From NCBI GenBank assembly GCA_964405265.1, contig CAYONC010000001.1:62001-126000 (forward strand): a stretch of DNA of 64,000 nt, in the 5' to 3' direction. This DNA comes from Eshraghiella sp964405265 (GTDB lineage Bacteria > Bacillota > Clostridia > Lachnospirales > Lachnospiraceae). The translations under genes were made by a program, and so were the position numbers. How positions within the stretch are numbered: the stretch's first letter is position 1; each line of letters opens with the position of its first letter. Below the pieces are notes generated by a model that saw nothing but the letters and a program-made list of their open reading frames with translations, ran no database searches and was not told the origin of the DNA. Below are positions 16,183 to 24,697 of this stretch, in pieces.

Positions 16183-17226
16183 CTACAAGTTTTTTATTAT
16201 AATGCCTGAAATCTCCTTAATCAGAACATAGGCGACAGGCCCGGTAAATACTCCCATTATTCCGAACATCAGCATACCTGCATAAATTGTTGCAAGCATC
16301 ATCACGGGAGAAATTCCGAGGCTGTTTCCCATGAGCTTCGGTTCAAGGAACTGTCTCATATAATAGCATATAATGTAAATAACAAATATATATACAGCCT
16401 GCCTGAACTTACGCATGAAAAGCAGCGCCACGCACCATGGCAGAAATACCGTACCCGTTCCGAGAATGGGAAACGCATCAACTATTCCGATAACAAAACC
16501 GATAAGAAAGGCATACCGGTTACCCATAATATAAAGCCCAAGTGTGCATATTCCGCAGGTCAGTCCCATTATTACAAGCTGTGTTTTCAGATATGTCCCC
16601 AGTACCTCTTTCATTCTTGTTCCCAGATAACACAATTCTTCACCAAAAAGGCTCTTACTTATGTTTATTTTTATTTTATTCATATCCTTCAGAAAGAAAA
16701 ATGCCGCCATGACGGCAATGGTTATGGCTGTAAACACGACCGTAAATCCGGCCATAAAATCCACCGACCTGCTGACAGCAGAAGCAAGTGCCGAATCCGA
16801 AATATCAGATAAACTCTTTTCCACCTGTTTTTTTGCATAATCATAGCTTGTTCCCTTTTTGAAATTAAATGCCTCATCTATCCTGCAGCAATAATCATCC
16901 GCAGCGCGTTTTATCTTCTCCGCATATCCGTCATAGTTTTCCGTCAGCCTGTTTATCTGTCTGATAAGCAAACGTCCTCCGAAAATTATTGCCGCCGCAA
17001 GCATTGCTCCACCAAATATAAGTGCTGCTACTGAAACAGCCGGCCTCTTCAGGTGAAGCTTTTTCTCAATAAAATCCACCGGTCTGTTCAGAAGAAGTGC
17101 AAATAGAAATGCAAAAATAAACGGTGCGGCAGCCGGCATTAAGAATTTAAATCCTATACATACCGGAATTGCCACACCGACAACTATTCCTGCTGTTTTT
17201 AATTTAAAAATCAGATTTCTGCCCAT
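16183..17226 (-). CDS. AI-2E family permease, YtvI-like
   Basis: 347 residues from ATG 17226; a longer open frame overlaps the upstream RluA gene and is not used. Eight predicted membrane segments with a long soluble stretch (about 95-165) between the third and fourth, the pattern of the AI-2E/YtvI/PerM superfamily. The conserved C-terminal GIVDAFPILGTGTVFLPW and PKLMGNSLGISPVMML are present. YtvI is the sporulation-linked branch, but members also act as Na+/H+ antiporters or AI-2 exporters; substrate unknown. Confidence 0.82.
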   Translation of the reverse strand: MGRNLIFKLKTAGIVVGVAIPVCIGFKFLMPAAAPFIFAFLFALLLNRPVDFIEKKLHLKRPAVSVAALIFGGAMLAAAIIFGGRLLIRQINRLTENYDGYAEKIKRAADDYCCRIDEAFNFKKGTSYDYAKKQVEKSLSDISDSALASAVSRSVDFMAGFTVVFTAITIAVMAAFFFLKDMNKIKINISKSLFGEELCYLGTRMKEVLGTYLKTQLVIMGLTCGICTLGLYIMGNRYAFLIGFVIGIVDAFPILGTGTVFLPWCVALLFMRKFRQAVYIFVIYIICYYMRQFLEPKLMGNSLGISPVMMLATIYAGMLMFGIMGVFTGPVAYVLIKEISGIIIKNL

Positions 17227-17233
17227 ACGGATA

Positions 17234-17923
17234 TTATGGACACTGTTTACGGAAATATTCAAATTTCCATATATCTCCCTCCGGTTCTGTTTCCACACAT
17301 ATCCTGTCTGCTCCTGCCGGATTGTCAAAAGACAGATGATACGAAAACAATGCCGGATTTACACCTCGTCTTTCAGAAAAATCAGGATTATATTTCATGT
17401 CTCCATACAGTCCGTGTCCTCTTGATGCAAACTGGACCCTTATCTGATGATGACGGCCCGTATGCAGTTTTACCAGCACAAGACTGTACATTCCGGCATC
17501 CGTTTCTCTCTTTTCAAGCGTAGCATAGCTCAATACGGCTTTTTTTGCACCGAGCTCATCTGCAGAAACAACCGATGACACATTACCTTTTCCGTCTTTT
17601 TTCAGGTAATCCGTATATTCGCCTTTTTCTCCGGGATATCCTTTCACAACGGCATAATACCGTTTTTCAATACTGTGTTTACCGGAAGCTGCACTGAGCA
17701 GTGCCGCTGCCGCCCTGTTTTTTGCAAACAGTACAAGCCCTCCCACCGGTTTGTCAAGTCTGTTAATGACAGCCGCATATGCAGGTTCACCCTTCTGAAC
17801 CCTGTATGCAAGCACCCTGCTCTGCAAATCATGTTCAAATGAGCGTTCTGACTGGGATGCCATCCCCGATGGCTTACTGCATATCAGTACGCTGTCGTCT
17901 TCATATACTATTATATCTTTCAT
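17234..17923 (-). CDS. RluA-family pseudouridine synthase
   Basis: 229 residues. Isomerises uridine in rRNA or tRNA. The catalytic motif reads INRLDKPVGGLVLFAKN, in which the aspartate is kept while the usual HRLDxxTSG has Asn and Val-Gly. KLHTGRHHQIRVQFASRGHG and LYGDMKY are also typical. There is no S4 domain, so it is a compact form. The binding site AAGG lies in the last codons of the response-regulator gene, which ends four bases upstream. Which position it modifies cannot be read. Confidence 0.87.
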   Translation of the reverse strand: MKDIIVYEDDSVLICSKPSGMASQSERSFEHDLQSRVLAYRVQKGEPAYAAVINRLDKPVGGLVLFAKNRAAAALLSAASGKHSIEKRYYAVVKGYPGEKGEYTDYLKKDGKGNVSSVVSADELGAKKAVLSYATLEKRETDAGMYSLVLVKLHTGRHHQIRVQFASRGHGLYGDMKYNPDFSERRGVNPALFSYHLSFDNPAGADRICVETEPEGDIWKFEYFRKQCP

Positions 17924-17927
17924 GTTA

Positions 17928-18617
17928 TTATACCTTAAAGCGATATCCCACGCCCCATATTGTTTCTATTATCTGCGGCTTTGCCGTATTCATTTCTATT
18001 TTATCCCTTATTTTATTAATGTGAACCGTTACCGTCGCAATATCTCCTATTGAATCCATATCCCATATCTCCCTGAACAGTTCTTCCTTGGAAAATACTC
18101 TGTTGGGATTGGATGCAAGAAACAGCAGCAGCTCGTATTCCTTGGATGTAAACGGCTTTTCCTCCTCATTTACATATACACGCCGTGCGGTCTTGTCAAT
18201 TCGGATTCCCCGTATTTCAATTACATCATTCTGCGGAACGGCCGTAGATATTATTCTCTCGTACCTCGCTATGTGTGCCTTAACCCTTGCCACCAGCTCG
18301 CTCGGACTGAACGGCTTGGTTATGTAGTCATCTGCCCCCAGTGAAAGACCTCTTATCTTGTCAATCTCATCCCGTTTTGCCGAAACCATAAGTATCGGAG
18401 TATTTCTGACCTCTCTTATTTTTTTGCATATCTCAAATCCGTCTACCATCGGAAGCATCAGGTCAAGTATTATAAGGTCGTATTCTTTTTCAAGTGCCAT
18501 GTCAAGTCCGTCCACGCCGTTATCCGCCACGGTGACGTCAAAATCACTCAGCTCAAGATAATCCTTTTCAAGCTCAGCGATGGCTGTTTCATCTTCTATA
18601 ATCAGTACTTTTTTCAT
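17928..18617 (-). CDS. OmpR-family response regulator
   Basis: 229 residues. Receiver domain with acidic pocket (EDE near residue 8), phosphoacceptor D52 in LIILDLMLPMVDG, T/S at 79 and K101 in YITKPF; C-terminal winged helix (about 130-229) ends IIETIWGVGYRFKV. ATG overlaps the TGA of the upstream kinase gene (ATGA), so the pair is translationally coupled. The order kinase then regulator is less usual than regulator first. The target genes are unknown. Confidence 0.92.
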   Translation of the reverse strand: MKKVLIIEDETAIAELEKDYLELSDFDVTVADNGVDGLDMALEKEYDLIILDLMLPMVDGFEICKKIREVRNTPILMVSAKRDEIDKIRGLSLGADDYITKPFSPSELVARVKAHIARYERIISTAVPQNDVIEIRGIRIDKTARRVYVNEEEKPFTSKEYELLLFLASNPNRVFSKEELFREIWDMDSIGDIATVTVHINKIRDKIEMNTAKPQIIETIWGVGYRFKV

Positions 18618-20083
18618 ATACCCGTATTCTCCTTTTTTAATATGATTTTAATAACGGTACCTCCGCCGTCTCCGCTTTCTGCCCATACCTGCCCCGAATG
18701 ATCGGTAATAATTTTTCTTACTATTGAAAGCCCTATTCCGCTTCCGCCTTTTACGGAATTTCTTGATGCATCTCCCCTGTAAAAGCGTTCAAATACATAT
18801 GGTATGCTCTCCCGGCTTATCCCCGGTCCGTTGTCTCCGATGTCAATATACACATTGCCACTGTCTTCTTTGATTGTAACGGATATTATACCGTCTTTTC
18901 TGTTCATATACTTAATCGAATTGCCGACTATATTATTAATGACCTTCTTCATCTGTACCGGGTCGGCAATTACCATGGTATTCTCCCCGACACTGTTATC
19001 ATATACAAGACTGTAGTTCATCTGATCCAGCTCAAGACGTATTTCACTTACGCAGTCCTCAAAATAATCCCTGATGCTTATTCTCTGAAAATTATACAGC
19101 ACCCTGTCGGAGTCTATTCTTGAATAGAATGTAAGCTCATCGATAAGCCTGTCCATTTCACACGCCTTGTTATATATCGTTATCAGATACTTTTCCTTCT
19201 TCTCTTCCGTATCCGCAACACCATCCCTTATGCCTTCCACATACCCTTTAATTGCCGTTATCGGTGTTTTTAAATCATGGGATATATTGCTTATCATTTC
19301 ACGACTGTCAGCATCGGTTTTGATTTTCTCATTTGCATTGTTCCTGAGCCTCGTCTTCATCTCGTCAAAATCCCTGAACAGTTCACCAAACTCACTTTTT
19401 CCCGATGTATCCATGTCAAAATCAAGGTTACCGTTCTTAATGTTATCCGTGGCAAGCCTGAGTTTATTGATTGGTCTTATTACTGATTTATACAGCCACG
19501 TTATTATCACGGAACTTGTAATTACTATTACCACGACAAGTGCAACCACGGAATCAATTACGGTATGCCTTATCTGTTCAAGAAGTCCTCCCAAATTAAT
19601 TATGAGATACACATTACCCTCGGAATCCGTTTCCGTGCCATATTCTATCCTGCTGACCATTACTTTTTCATATGACATATATCTCTGGGATTTGTCATTC
19701 TGTGTTGGAGTGATTATTTTGTACAGAAGCTCCGAATCTATATTCCGCCCCTGAAAAATTATGTTTCCTTCTTTCTCTACAACAAGATACGCTTCCCTGC
19801 TGATGAGCCTGTTATTAAGCTCGGCAAGAAAAACCTGATTTTCCAGCATTTCGGGGTTGTTCTCCGCAAGCATGGTAATTTCATTATATTCTTCCTTGCA
19901 CATCTTGGATACGAACTGAATCGGATTGGTAAAAGTCTCATACGGTACGTCATCAGAATCATATACCATTCCTATTTCTTTCAGTTTTGCCGAAGAAATA
20001 AGAAGTATTACGGCAAAAAACAATGCCAGAGGCAGAAAAATCATTATTAAGAAAGATATTTTTAACTTGGTGGATATTTTCAT
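18614..20083 (-). CDS. Membrane sensor histidine kinase
   Basis: 489 residues from ATG 20083 (AAAGG nine bases upstream). An ATG three codons earlier touches the binding site and is unlikely. TM1 about residues 8-30, an extracellular sensor of about 145 residues, TM2 about 178-198, HAMP, then HisKA with SNISHDLKTPITAI (His 269) and HATPase (NIVGNSIKY, DNGPGIS, GGSGIGLSIV). No PAS domain is evident. It lies downstream of the metK terminator and forms a unit with the regulator. The signal is unknown. Confidence 0.92.
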   Translation of the reverse strand: MKISTKLKISFLIMIFLPLALFFAVILLISSAKLKEIGMVYDSDDVPYETFTNPIQFVSKMCKEEYNEITMLAENNPEMLENQVFLAELNNRLISREAYLVVEKEGNIIFQGRNIDSELLYKIITPTQNDKSQRYMSYEKVMVSRIEYGTETDSEGNVYLIINLGGLLEQIRHTVIDSVVALVVVIVITSSVIITWLYKSVIRPINKLRLATDNIKNGNLDFDMDTSGKSEFGELFRDFDEMKTRLRNNANEKIKTDADSREMISNISHDLKTPITAIKGYVEGIRDGVADTEEKKEKYLITIYNKACEMDRLIDELTFYSRIDSDRVLYNFQRISIRDYFEDCVSEIRLELDQMNYSLVYDNSVGENTMVIADPVQMKKVINNIVGNSIKYMNRKDGIISVTIKEDSGNVYIDIGDNGPGISRESIPYVFERFYRGDASRNSVKGGSGIGLSIVRKIITDHSGQVWAESGDGGGTVIKIILKKENTGI

Positions 20084-20106
20084 TATATTCATCCTTTTCC
20101 GCACAG

Positions 20107-20135
20107 AAAAAATCCGGACGGAGTAAACCGCCCGG
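20107..20135 (-). terminator. Intrinsic terminator after metK
   Basis: Minus strand CCGGGCGG, six-base loop, CCGTCCGG (one G-U pair), then a run of six U residues. It separates metK from the two-component genes. Confidence 0.85.
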
Positions 20136-20165
20136 CTTAATTTTATCATATATCCGTAAATATAT

Positions 20166-21344
20166 TTATAAATATTTTCTTAAATTTTCGGCTTTATCCG
20201 TTTTTTCCCACGGCAGATCCAGATCAGTGCGTCCAAAATGTCCGTATGCCGCCGTCTGTCTGTATATCGGTCTTCTCAAATCAAGCATTTTGATTATTCC
20301 CGCAGGTCTCAAATCGAAATTTTCCCTTATGATTTCCACAAGCCTGCCATCACTGAGCCTGCCCGTTCCAAACGTATTGATGTTAACGGAGGTCGGACGT
20401 GCAACACCTATGGCATATGACAGCTGTATTTCACACCTGTCTGCTAATCCTGCCGCCACAATGTTTTTTGCCGCATATCTTGCAGCATATGCAGCCGAAC
20501 GGTCCACCTTGGTACAGTCTTTTCCGGAAAACGCACCGCCGCCGTGACGTGCAGCACCGCCGTATGTATCAACTATTATCTTACGGCCCGTAAGTCCGGA
20601 GTCTCCGTTAGGACCTCCGATAACAAATCTTCCGGTAGGATTTATGTATATTCTCGTATCATCATCCACCATTGCCGGATCAACAATCGGATCTATAACA
20701 TATTTTTTAATATCTTCATGAATACGTTCCTGTGTAACATCCGGTGCGTGCTGGGATGATACAACCACCGCATCCAGCCTTAACGGTCTGTTATTTTCGT
20801 CATATTCCACGGTTACCTGCGTTTTGCCGTCCGGTCTCAGATATGGAAGTATGCCTTCTTTACGCACGGCGGTAAGCTGTTTTGCAAGCTTCTGTGCAAG
20901 TGATGCGGAATACGGCATATATTCCTCTGTTTCATTCGTTGCATACCCGAACATCATTCCCTGGTCACCTGCCCCCACGTCTGAAGCATCATCCTCACCT
21001 GACTTAACTTCATATGCCCTGTCAACTCCCATTGCAATATCAGGCGACTGTTTATCAAGTGATATAAATACTCCGCAGGTATTTCCGTCAAACCCTTTTT
21101 CCGAACTGTCATACCCTATTTCCACAACCGTATTTCTGACTATCTGTGCTATGTCAACATTTGCCTTGCTGGTAATTTCTCCCATTACCATCACGAATCC
21201 CGTGCTTGTACAGGTCTCACAGGCAACCCTCGAATACGGGTCCTGTTCATAAAGTGCGTCCAGCACGGCATCACTGACACAGTCGCATATTTTGTCAGGA
21301 TGGCCTTCCGTCACCGATTCTGACGTAAATAAAATTTTTTCCAT
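20166..21344 (-). CDS. metK: S-adenosylmethionine synthetase
   Basis: 392 residues, standard. Makes SAM from methionine and ATP in the cytosol. Signatures: TEGHPDKICD at the N-terminus, GAGDQGMMFGYAT in the middle and GGGAFSGKDCTKVDRSAAY near residue 270. GGAGA lies before the ATG. The leader contains a SAM-I riboswitch and an intrinsic terminator, so the enzyme is under feedback control by its own product. A promoter lies in the 3' end of potD. Confidence 0.96.
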   Translation of the reverse strand: MEKILFTSESVTEGHPDKICDCVSDAVLDALYEQDPYSRVACETCTSTGFVMVMGEITSKANVDIAQIVRNTVVEIGYDSSEKGFDGNTCGVFISLDKQSPDIAMGVDRAYEVKSGEDDASDVGAGDQGMMFGYATNETEEYMPYSASLAQKLAKQLTAVRKEGILPYLRPDGKTQVTVEYDENNRPLRLDAVVVSSQHAPDVTQERIHEDIKKYVIDPIVDPAMVDDDTRIYINPTGRFVIGGPNGDSGLTGRKIIVDTYGGAARHGGGAFSGKDCTKVDRSAAYAARYAAKNIVAAGLADRCEIQLSYAIGVARPTSVNINTFGTGRLSDGRLVEIIRENFDLRPAGIIKMLDLRRPIYRQTAAYGHFGRTDLDLPWEKTDKAENLRKYL

Positions 21345-21369
21345 GTTCTTTTGTCTCCTTTTTCAAACT

Positions 21370-21403
21370 AAAAACGAGTCCATTCTTCACCAAAATGGAC
21401 TCG
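21370..21403 (-). terminator. Riboswitch-controlled terminator before metK
   Basis: Minus strand GAGTCCATT stem of ten pairs in total (21375-21384 with 21394-21403), a nine-base loop and then UUUUU. It lies between the SAM-I aptamer and the metK binding site and is the expected off-state expression platform. Confidence 0.85.
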
Positions 21404-21427
21404 ATTAATATTCCGTAACCAACTCCA

Positions 21428-21521
21428 CTTATTGCTCGAATTGCTTCGCTCAGGATGGCACCTTCCTTACGGGGTTGCCGTGACTTCACAGATCCTATGT
21501 ATCTCCATCACTCTGAATAAG
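21428..21521 (-). ncRNA. SAM-I (S-box) riboswitch
   Basis: On the minus strand the closing helix P1 is CTTATT (21521-21516) with AATAAG (21433-21428). Between them are the S-box core elements in order: CAGAG then TGATGGAG, TGTGAAGTCACGGCAACC, AAGGTGCCATCCTGAGC and a short P4 stem GAAGC...GAGC. Binding of SAM stabilises P1 and lets the following terminator form, so metK is switched off when SAM is plentiful. Recognised from the family consensus. Confidence 0.9.
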
Positions 21522-21555
21522 CAGGATTATGTCTTATGAACTTGTCTTCACTGAT

Positions 21556-21584
21556 ATTTTATATCCCATACATGGTTTAGTCAA
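21556..21584 (-). promoter_or_regulatory. Promoter for the metK leader
   Basis: Minus strand TTGACT and TAAAAT separated by 17 bases, about 35 bases before the riboswitch. The -35 overlaps the potD stop codon. Confidence 0.55.
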
Positions 21585-23103
21585 TAGCCTTTGTATGTCT
21601 TCTGAATATTTTTTTTCTGAAAACAAACAACAGTGCAAGCAAGACTGCCGATATAACTGCAATTCCGGCATTTCGCCACTGTTCCGGCATAATACGGCTC
21701 AGATTAAAGCATCTGACATTAATCCACATCTGATTTATTTCTGCATTGGTTTTTTTGTCAAAATATCCCATTACGGCACTGCGGCCTATCACATCCTCGG
21801 AAGGATACTGTGCGGACAGCTGTCTTTTAAGCTGTTCCTCCGGTGCCACGATAATATAATCTTCATCACTGTTGTCTCCCGAGAAAAAATATCCTACGGG
21901 ATATTCAACCACTGCCTCTTCATCTTCTTCAGCTCCGTAGCACCATTCAGCATATTCATACACAAGAGGACTGTCTCCTCCGGCTATTGCCGAAGTATAA
22001 CCGATGTAATACATATTTCTTACTGCATTGTCCGTTCTTGACACAAAATTAATAAATGCCTCTGCAGCCTGTTTTTTTTCTTCACTGCCGCTGATTCCCG
22101 ATTTCAGCATTACCCATCCGTCAAACCATAGGTTGGTACACTCCTCAGGAACTGCCCAGTTAAGGTATACGCCATCTTCTTCTGCCTGATCAAGCGAGAA
22201 CACTCCGTCTCCTGACCATTGGAGACTTGCAAGCACCTTTCCCGTAACCATGTCTGATTTTCCGCTGTCCGTTTCAAATGAATACACGTTATCACGGATA
22301 TCCTTCAGCATGGCTTCTGCCTTTTTAACCGTTTCACTTCCCGTATCATTCATTATTTCCGCCAGTCTTTCGGAATAACTGCTGCTGTTTATAAATTCTT
22401 CCGACATCAGAAGCTCCCTGTTGAGAATACCGAGAGTCGGAAACAGTGCGTCCCTCACATTATCCTTAATTGTAACCTGACGGTAATAATCACTGTTAAG
22501 AAGAAGCGACCAGGTTCCTGCCTCCTCCTCACTGACTTCATCAGGATTATATACAAAGCCCGTTACGCCCCACATAAAGCCTGCGGCGTATTTTGACCAC
22601 GCTTCGCCGTTTATCCTGTTATCGTCAAATACTTCCCGTATATATGGCGAAACACCCTGTATGTAATAATTGTATTCCTTATCTTTGTCAAAAAAGCTTT
22701 CCGACAAGGGTTCAAGTGCATCCTCCGCCATGAGCTTCATAATCATATAATCTGAAGGACATACGAGGTCAAAGGTATCCCCGAGTGTCAGCTGGCTGTA
22801 CAGCTCCTCATTGGTTCCGAAGCATGAATATTCTACCCTGACATTTTTACCGTATACTTCACGATACCAGTTTTGAAAGTCTTCTATCATGCTGTTTTCG
22901 CCAAATACGTCGCCGCTTTCAAGATCTATCACTTCATCTTCTTCCCAGCCGCCTTCATCAATATATTCTTCCCAGCTGCATATTCTGAGAACCACCGTAT
23001 CTTCTGCTGCATCTGCTTTTTCCGGAAGAGCCGCAACAGCATATGCTGCCGTCATAATTCCTGCAATTACGGCTGAAACGGTTTTATATATCTTTTTTCT
23101 CAC
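21577..23103 (-). CDS. potD: Spermidine/putrescine-binding protein with C-terminal membrane anchor
   Basis: 508 residues from GTG 23103 (GGGAG upstream), overlapping potC by 20 bases. It is longer than typical PotD (about 350). It has an N-terminal signal peptide without a lipobox, then the periplasmic-binding-type domain (LRICSWEEYID, DLVCPSDYMIMKLMAED, FMWGVTGFVYNPD) and a C-terminal membrane segment (about 478-498) followed by a basic tail. It therefore seems to be held by a C-terminal helix instead of a lipid. Polyamine specificity is inferred from the operon and family. Confidence 0.87.
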   Translation of the reverse strand: MRKKIYKTVSAVIAGIMTAAYAVAALPEKADAAEDTVVLRICSWEEYIDEGGWEEDEVIDLESGDVFGENSMIEDFQNWYREVYGKNVRVEYSCFGTNEELYSQLTLGDTFDLVCPSDYMIMKLMAEDALEPLSESFFDKDKEYNYYIQGVSPYIREVFDDNRINGEAWSKYAAGFMWGVTGFVYNPDEVSEEEAGTWSLLLNSDYYRQVTIKDNVRDALFPTLGILNRELLMSEEFINSSSYSERLAEIMNDTGSETVKKAEAMLKDIRDNVYSFETDSGKSDMVTGKVLASLQWSGDGVFSLDQAEEDGVYLNWAVPEECTNLWFDGWVMLKSGISGSEEKKQAAEAFINFVSRTDNAVRNMYYIGYTSAIAGGDSPLVYEYAEWCYGAEEDEEAVVEYPVGYFFSGDNSDEDYIIVAPEEQLKRQLSAQYPSEDVIGRSAVMGYFDKKTNAEINQMWINVRCFNLSRIMPEQWRNAGIAVISAVLLALLFVFRKKIFRRHTKAID

Positions 23104-23893
23104 GCCTGCTCCCTGCCTTTCCTGATGACATAATGCTGCTCCCAATGACAATTACCAGTATAACAACAAATATCAGCGTTGAGAGTGCCCACAGTGCCGT
23201 TTTTATTTCTGTGTGTGATCCTCTTGTGGCATTATATACATAAGTGCTTATGGTATCAAAGGTTGCAGGTTTTGTATATGTCGTTATAAAGTAATCATCC
23301 AGAGACAGTGTGACCGCAAGGAAAAAACCCGATATGATACCCGGAAGCACCTGCGGAATAAGTACCCTGAACAAAGCCTGTGCCGGTGTTGCGCCAAGGT
23401 CAAGTGCCGCTTCGTACAGACTGTGATCCATCTGCTTTAACCTCGGTATAACCGACAGATACACAAATGGGGCTGACAGCACTACATGTCCCGCAACAAG
23501 GGGTATATATGTCTCCTTGCCTATTCCCATAACCACTATAAGAAGAACGCATATTGAAAAGCCGGTTACCACATCTGCATTGACAACCGGTATCTGGTTA
23601 ACGGTTGCCACCATTCTTTTAACGGGTTTTTTACTGTAAAAAGAACCTATCGCCCCAAGCGTTCCCAATATCGTGGCAAGAAAGGCAGAACCTGCCGCCA
23701 GTGCAACCGTACCGCCAATCATTCCGGTAAGCTCCGAATGAGTAAAAAGCGTTATATAATTTTTTACGGAAAAGCTTCCTCCGGTACCTATTATTGACGC
23801 ATCCGTAAAGCTGTAAAAAGCAAGAATCAATATAGGCAGATACATAAACATGAGAACAAAGGCAAGCCATGTTCCTCTGATAATCTTTTTCAT
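23084..23893 (-). CDS. potC: Polyamine ABC transporter permease
   Basis: 269 residues from ATG 23893 (AGGAGG ten bases upstream). Six membrane segments; the EAA loop reads YEAALDLGATPAQALFRVLI. It forms the translocation channel with PotB. The start meets the potB stop and its end overlaps potD. Confidence 0.92.
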   Translation of the reverse strand: MKKIIRGTWLAFVLMFMYLPILILAFYSFTDASIIGTGGSFSVKNYITLFTHSELTGMIGGTVALAAGSAFLATILGTLGAIGSFYSKKPVKRMVATVNQIPVVNADVVTGFSICVLLIVVMGIGKETYIPLVAGHVVLSAPFVYLSVIPRLKQMDHSLYEAALDLGATPAQALFRVLIPQVLPGIISGFFLAVTLSLDDYFITTYTKPATFDTISTYVYNATRGSHTEIKTALWALSTLIFVVILVIVIGSSIMSSGKAGSRREKKDI

Positions 23894-24684
23894 CACAGCA
23901 CTGCCTCCTTGTTCGATTCTTCCTCATTAAAACCGTTCGTGGCCCACGTAATGACGAATATAATGCCGAGCAGTATCAGCGATATCATGGAACCGTTATT
24001 CCAGTCGTACGCGTTAAAGCAGCTTCCTATAAGACTTCCCATGATATATGTGCTGTTATACAGCATGTCAAGTACGACATAGTTGGTCATTGCCGGAAGG
24101 AATACCATCATTACTCCGCTGATAATTCCGGGAACGGTAAGCGGAAGTGTCACTCTGGTAAATACCTCCAGTCTGTCCGCTCCGAGATCATTGGCTGCTT
24201 CCATGAGGCTTTTATCCAGTCTGCTTATGGAATTGTACAGCGGCAGTATCATAAACGGCAGAAAATCATACGTCATGCCCATTACCGTATTAAGAAAAGG
24301 ATGATATGCAAGATTTCCTTCTATCAGTGTAAGAATTTCCTTAAGTGCAGCAATTCTCAGGGTAAAATTTATCCACATCGGTGTAACGAACAGCATGAGT
24401 AGAACCGATTTTCTCTTCATCCTCCCTGTTGCAAGAATATATGCAACAGGATATGCAATAATAAGGCATACACATGTGGTTGTTACCGCAACCGCAAGGC
24501 TGTAACACAGCGTACCGATTGTATTTGGTCCGGTAAAAAAGCCTATAAAATTTTCAAAAGTAAATTTGCCTTCACCATTGGTAAAAGCGTAATATATTAC
24601 TACCAGAAGCGGAGCTGCAACAAAGATGATAAGAAATGCCGCGTATGGTATACATAACTGTTTTCTTGAAAAACGAAATTTCAT
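23893..24684 (-). CDS. potB: Polyamine ABC transporter permease
   Basis: 263 residues. Six membrane segments with EAA loop MEAANDLGADRLEVFTRVTL that docks onto the PotA ATPase. GGAGC lies before the ATG. Located 13 bases after potA. Confidence 0.92.
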   Translation of the reverse strand: MKFRFSRKQLCIPYAAFLIIFVAAPLLVVIYYAFTNGEGKFTFENFIGFFTGPNTIGTLCYSLAVAVTTTCVCLIIAYPVAYILATGRMKRKSVLLMLFVTPMWINFTLRIAALKEILTLIEGNLAYHPFLNTVMGMTYDFLPFMILPLYNSISRLDKSLMEAANDLGADRLEVFTRVTLPLTVPGIISGVMMVFLPAMTNYVVLDMLYNSTYIMGSLIGSCFNAYDWNNGSMISLILLGIIFVITWATNGFNEEESNKEAVL

Positions 24685-24697
24685 TTTTTACCTGCTC

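Noticed and set aside
17227..17328. Longer N-terminus for the YtvI-like permease
   Set aside because: It would overlap the RluA gene by 95 bases, while ATG 17226 directly follows that gene and gives the normal family N-terminus.
17928..20083. Two-component pair as WalRK
   Set aside because: The kinase lacks a PAS domain and no walHIJ-like genes follow; the WalR-like box near 46.6 kb is probably served by a pair elsewhere.
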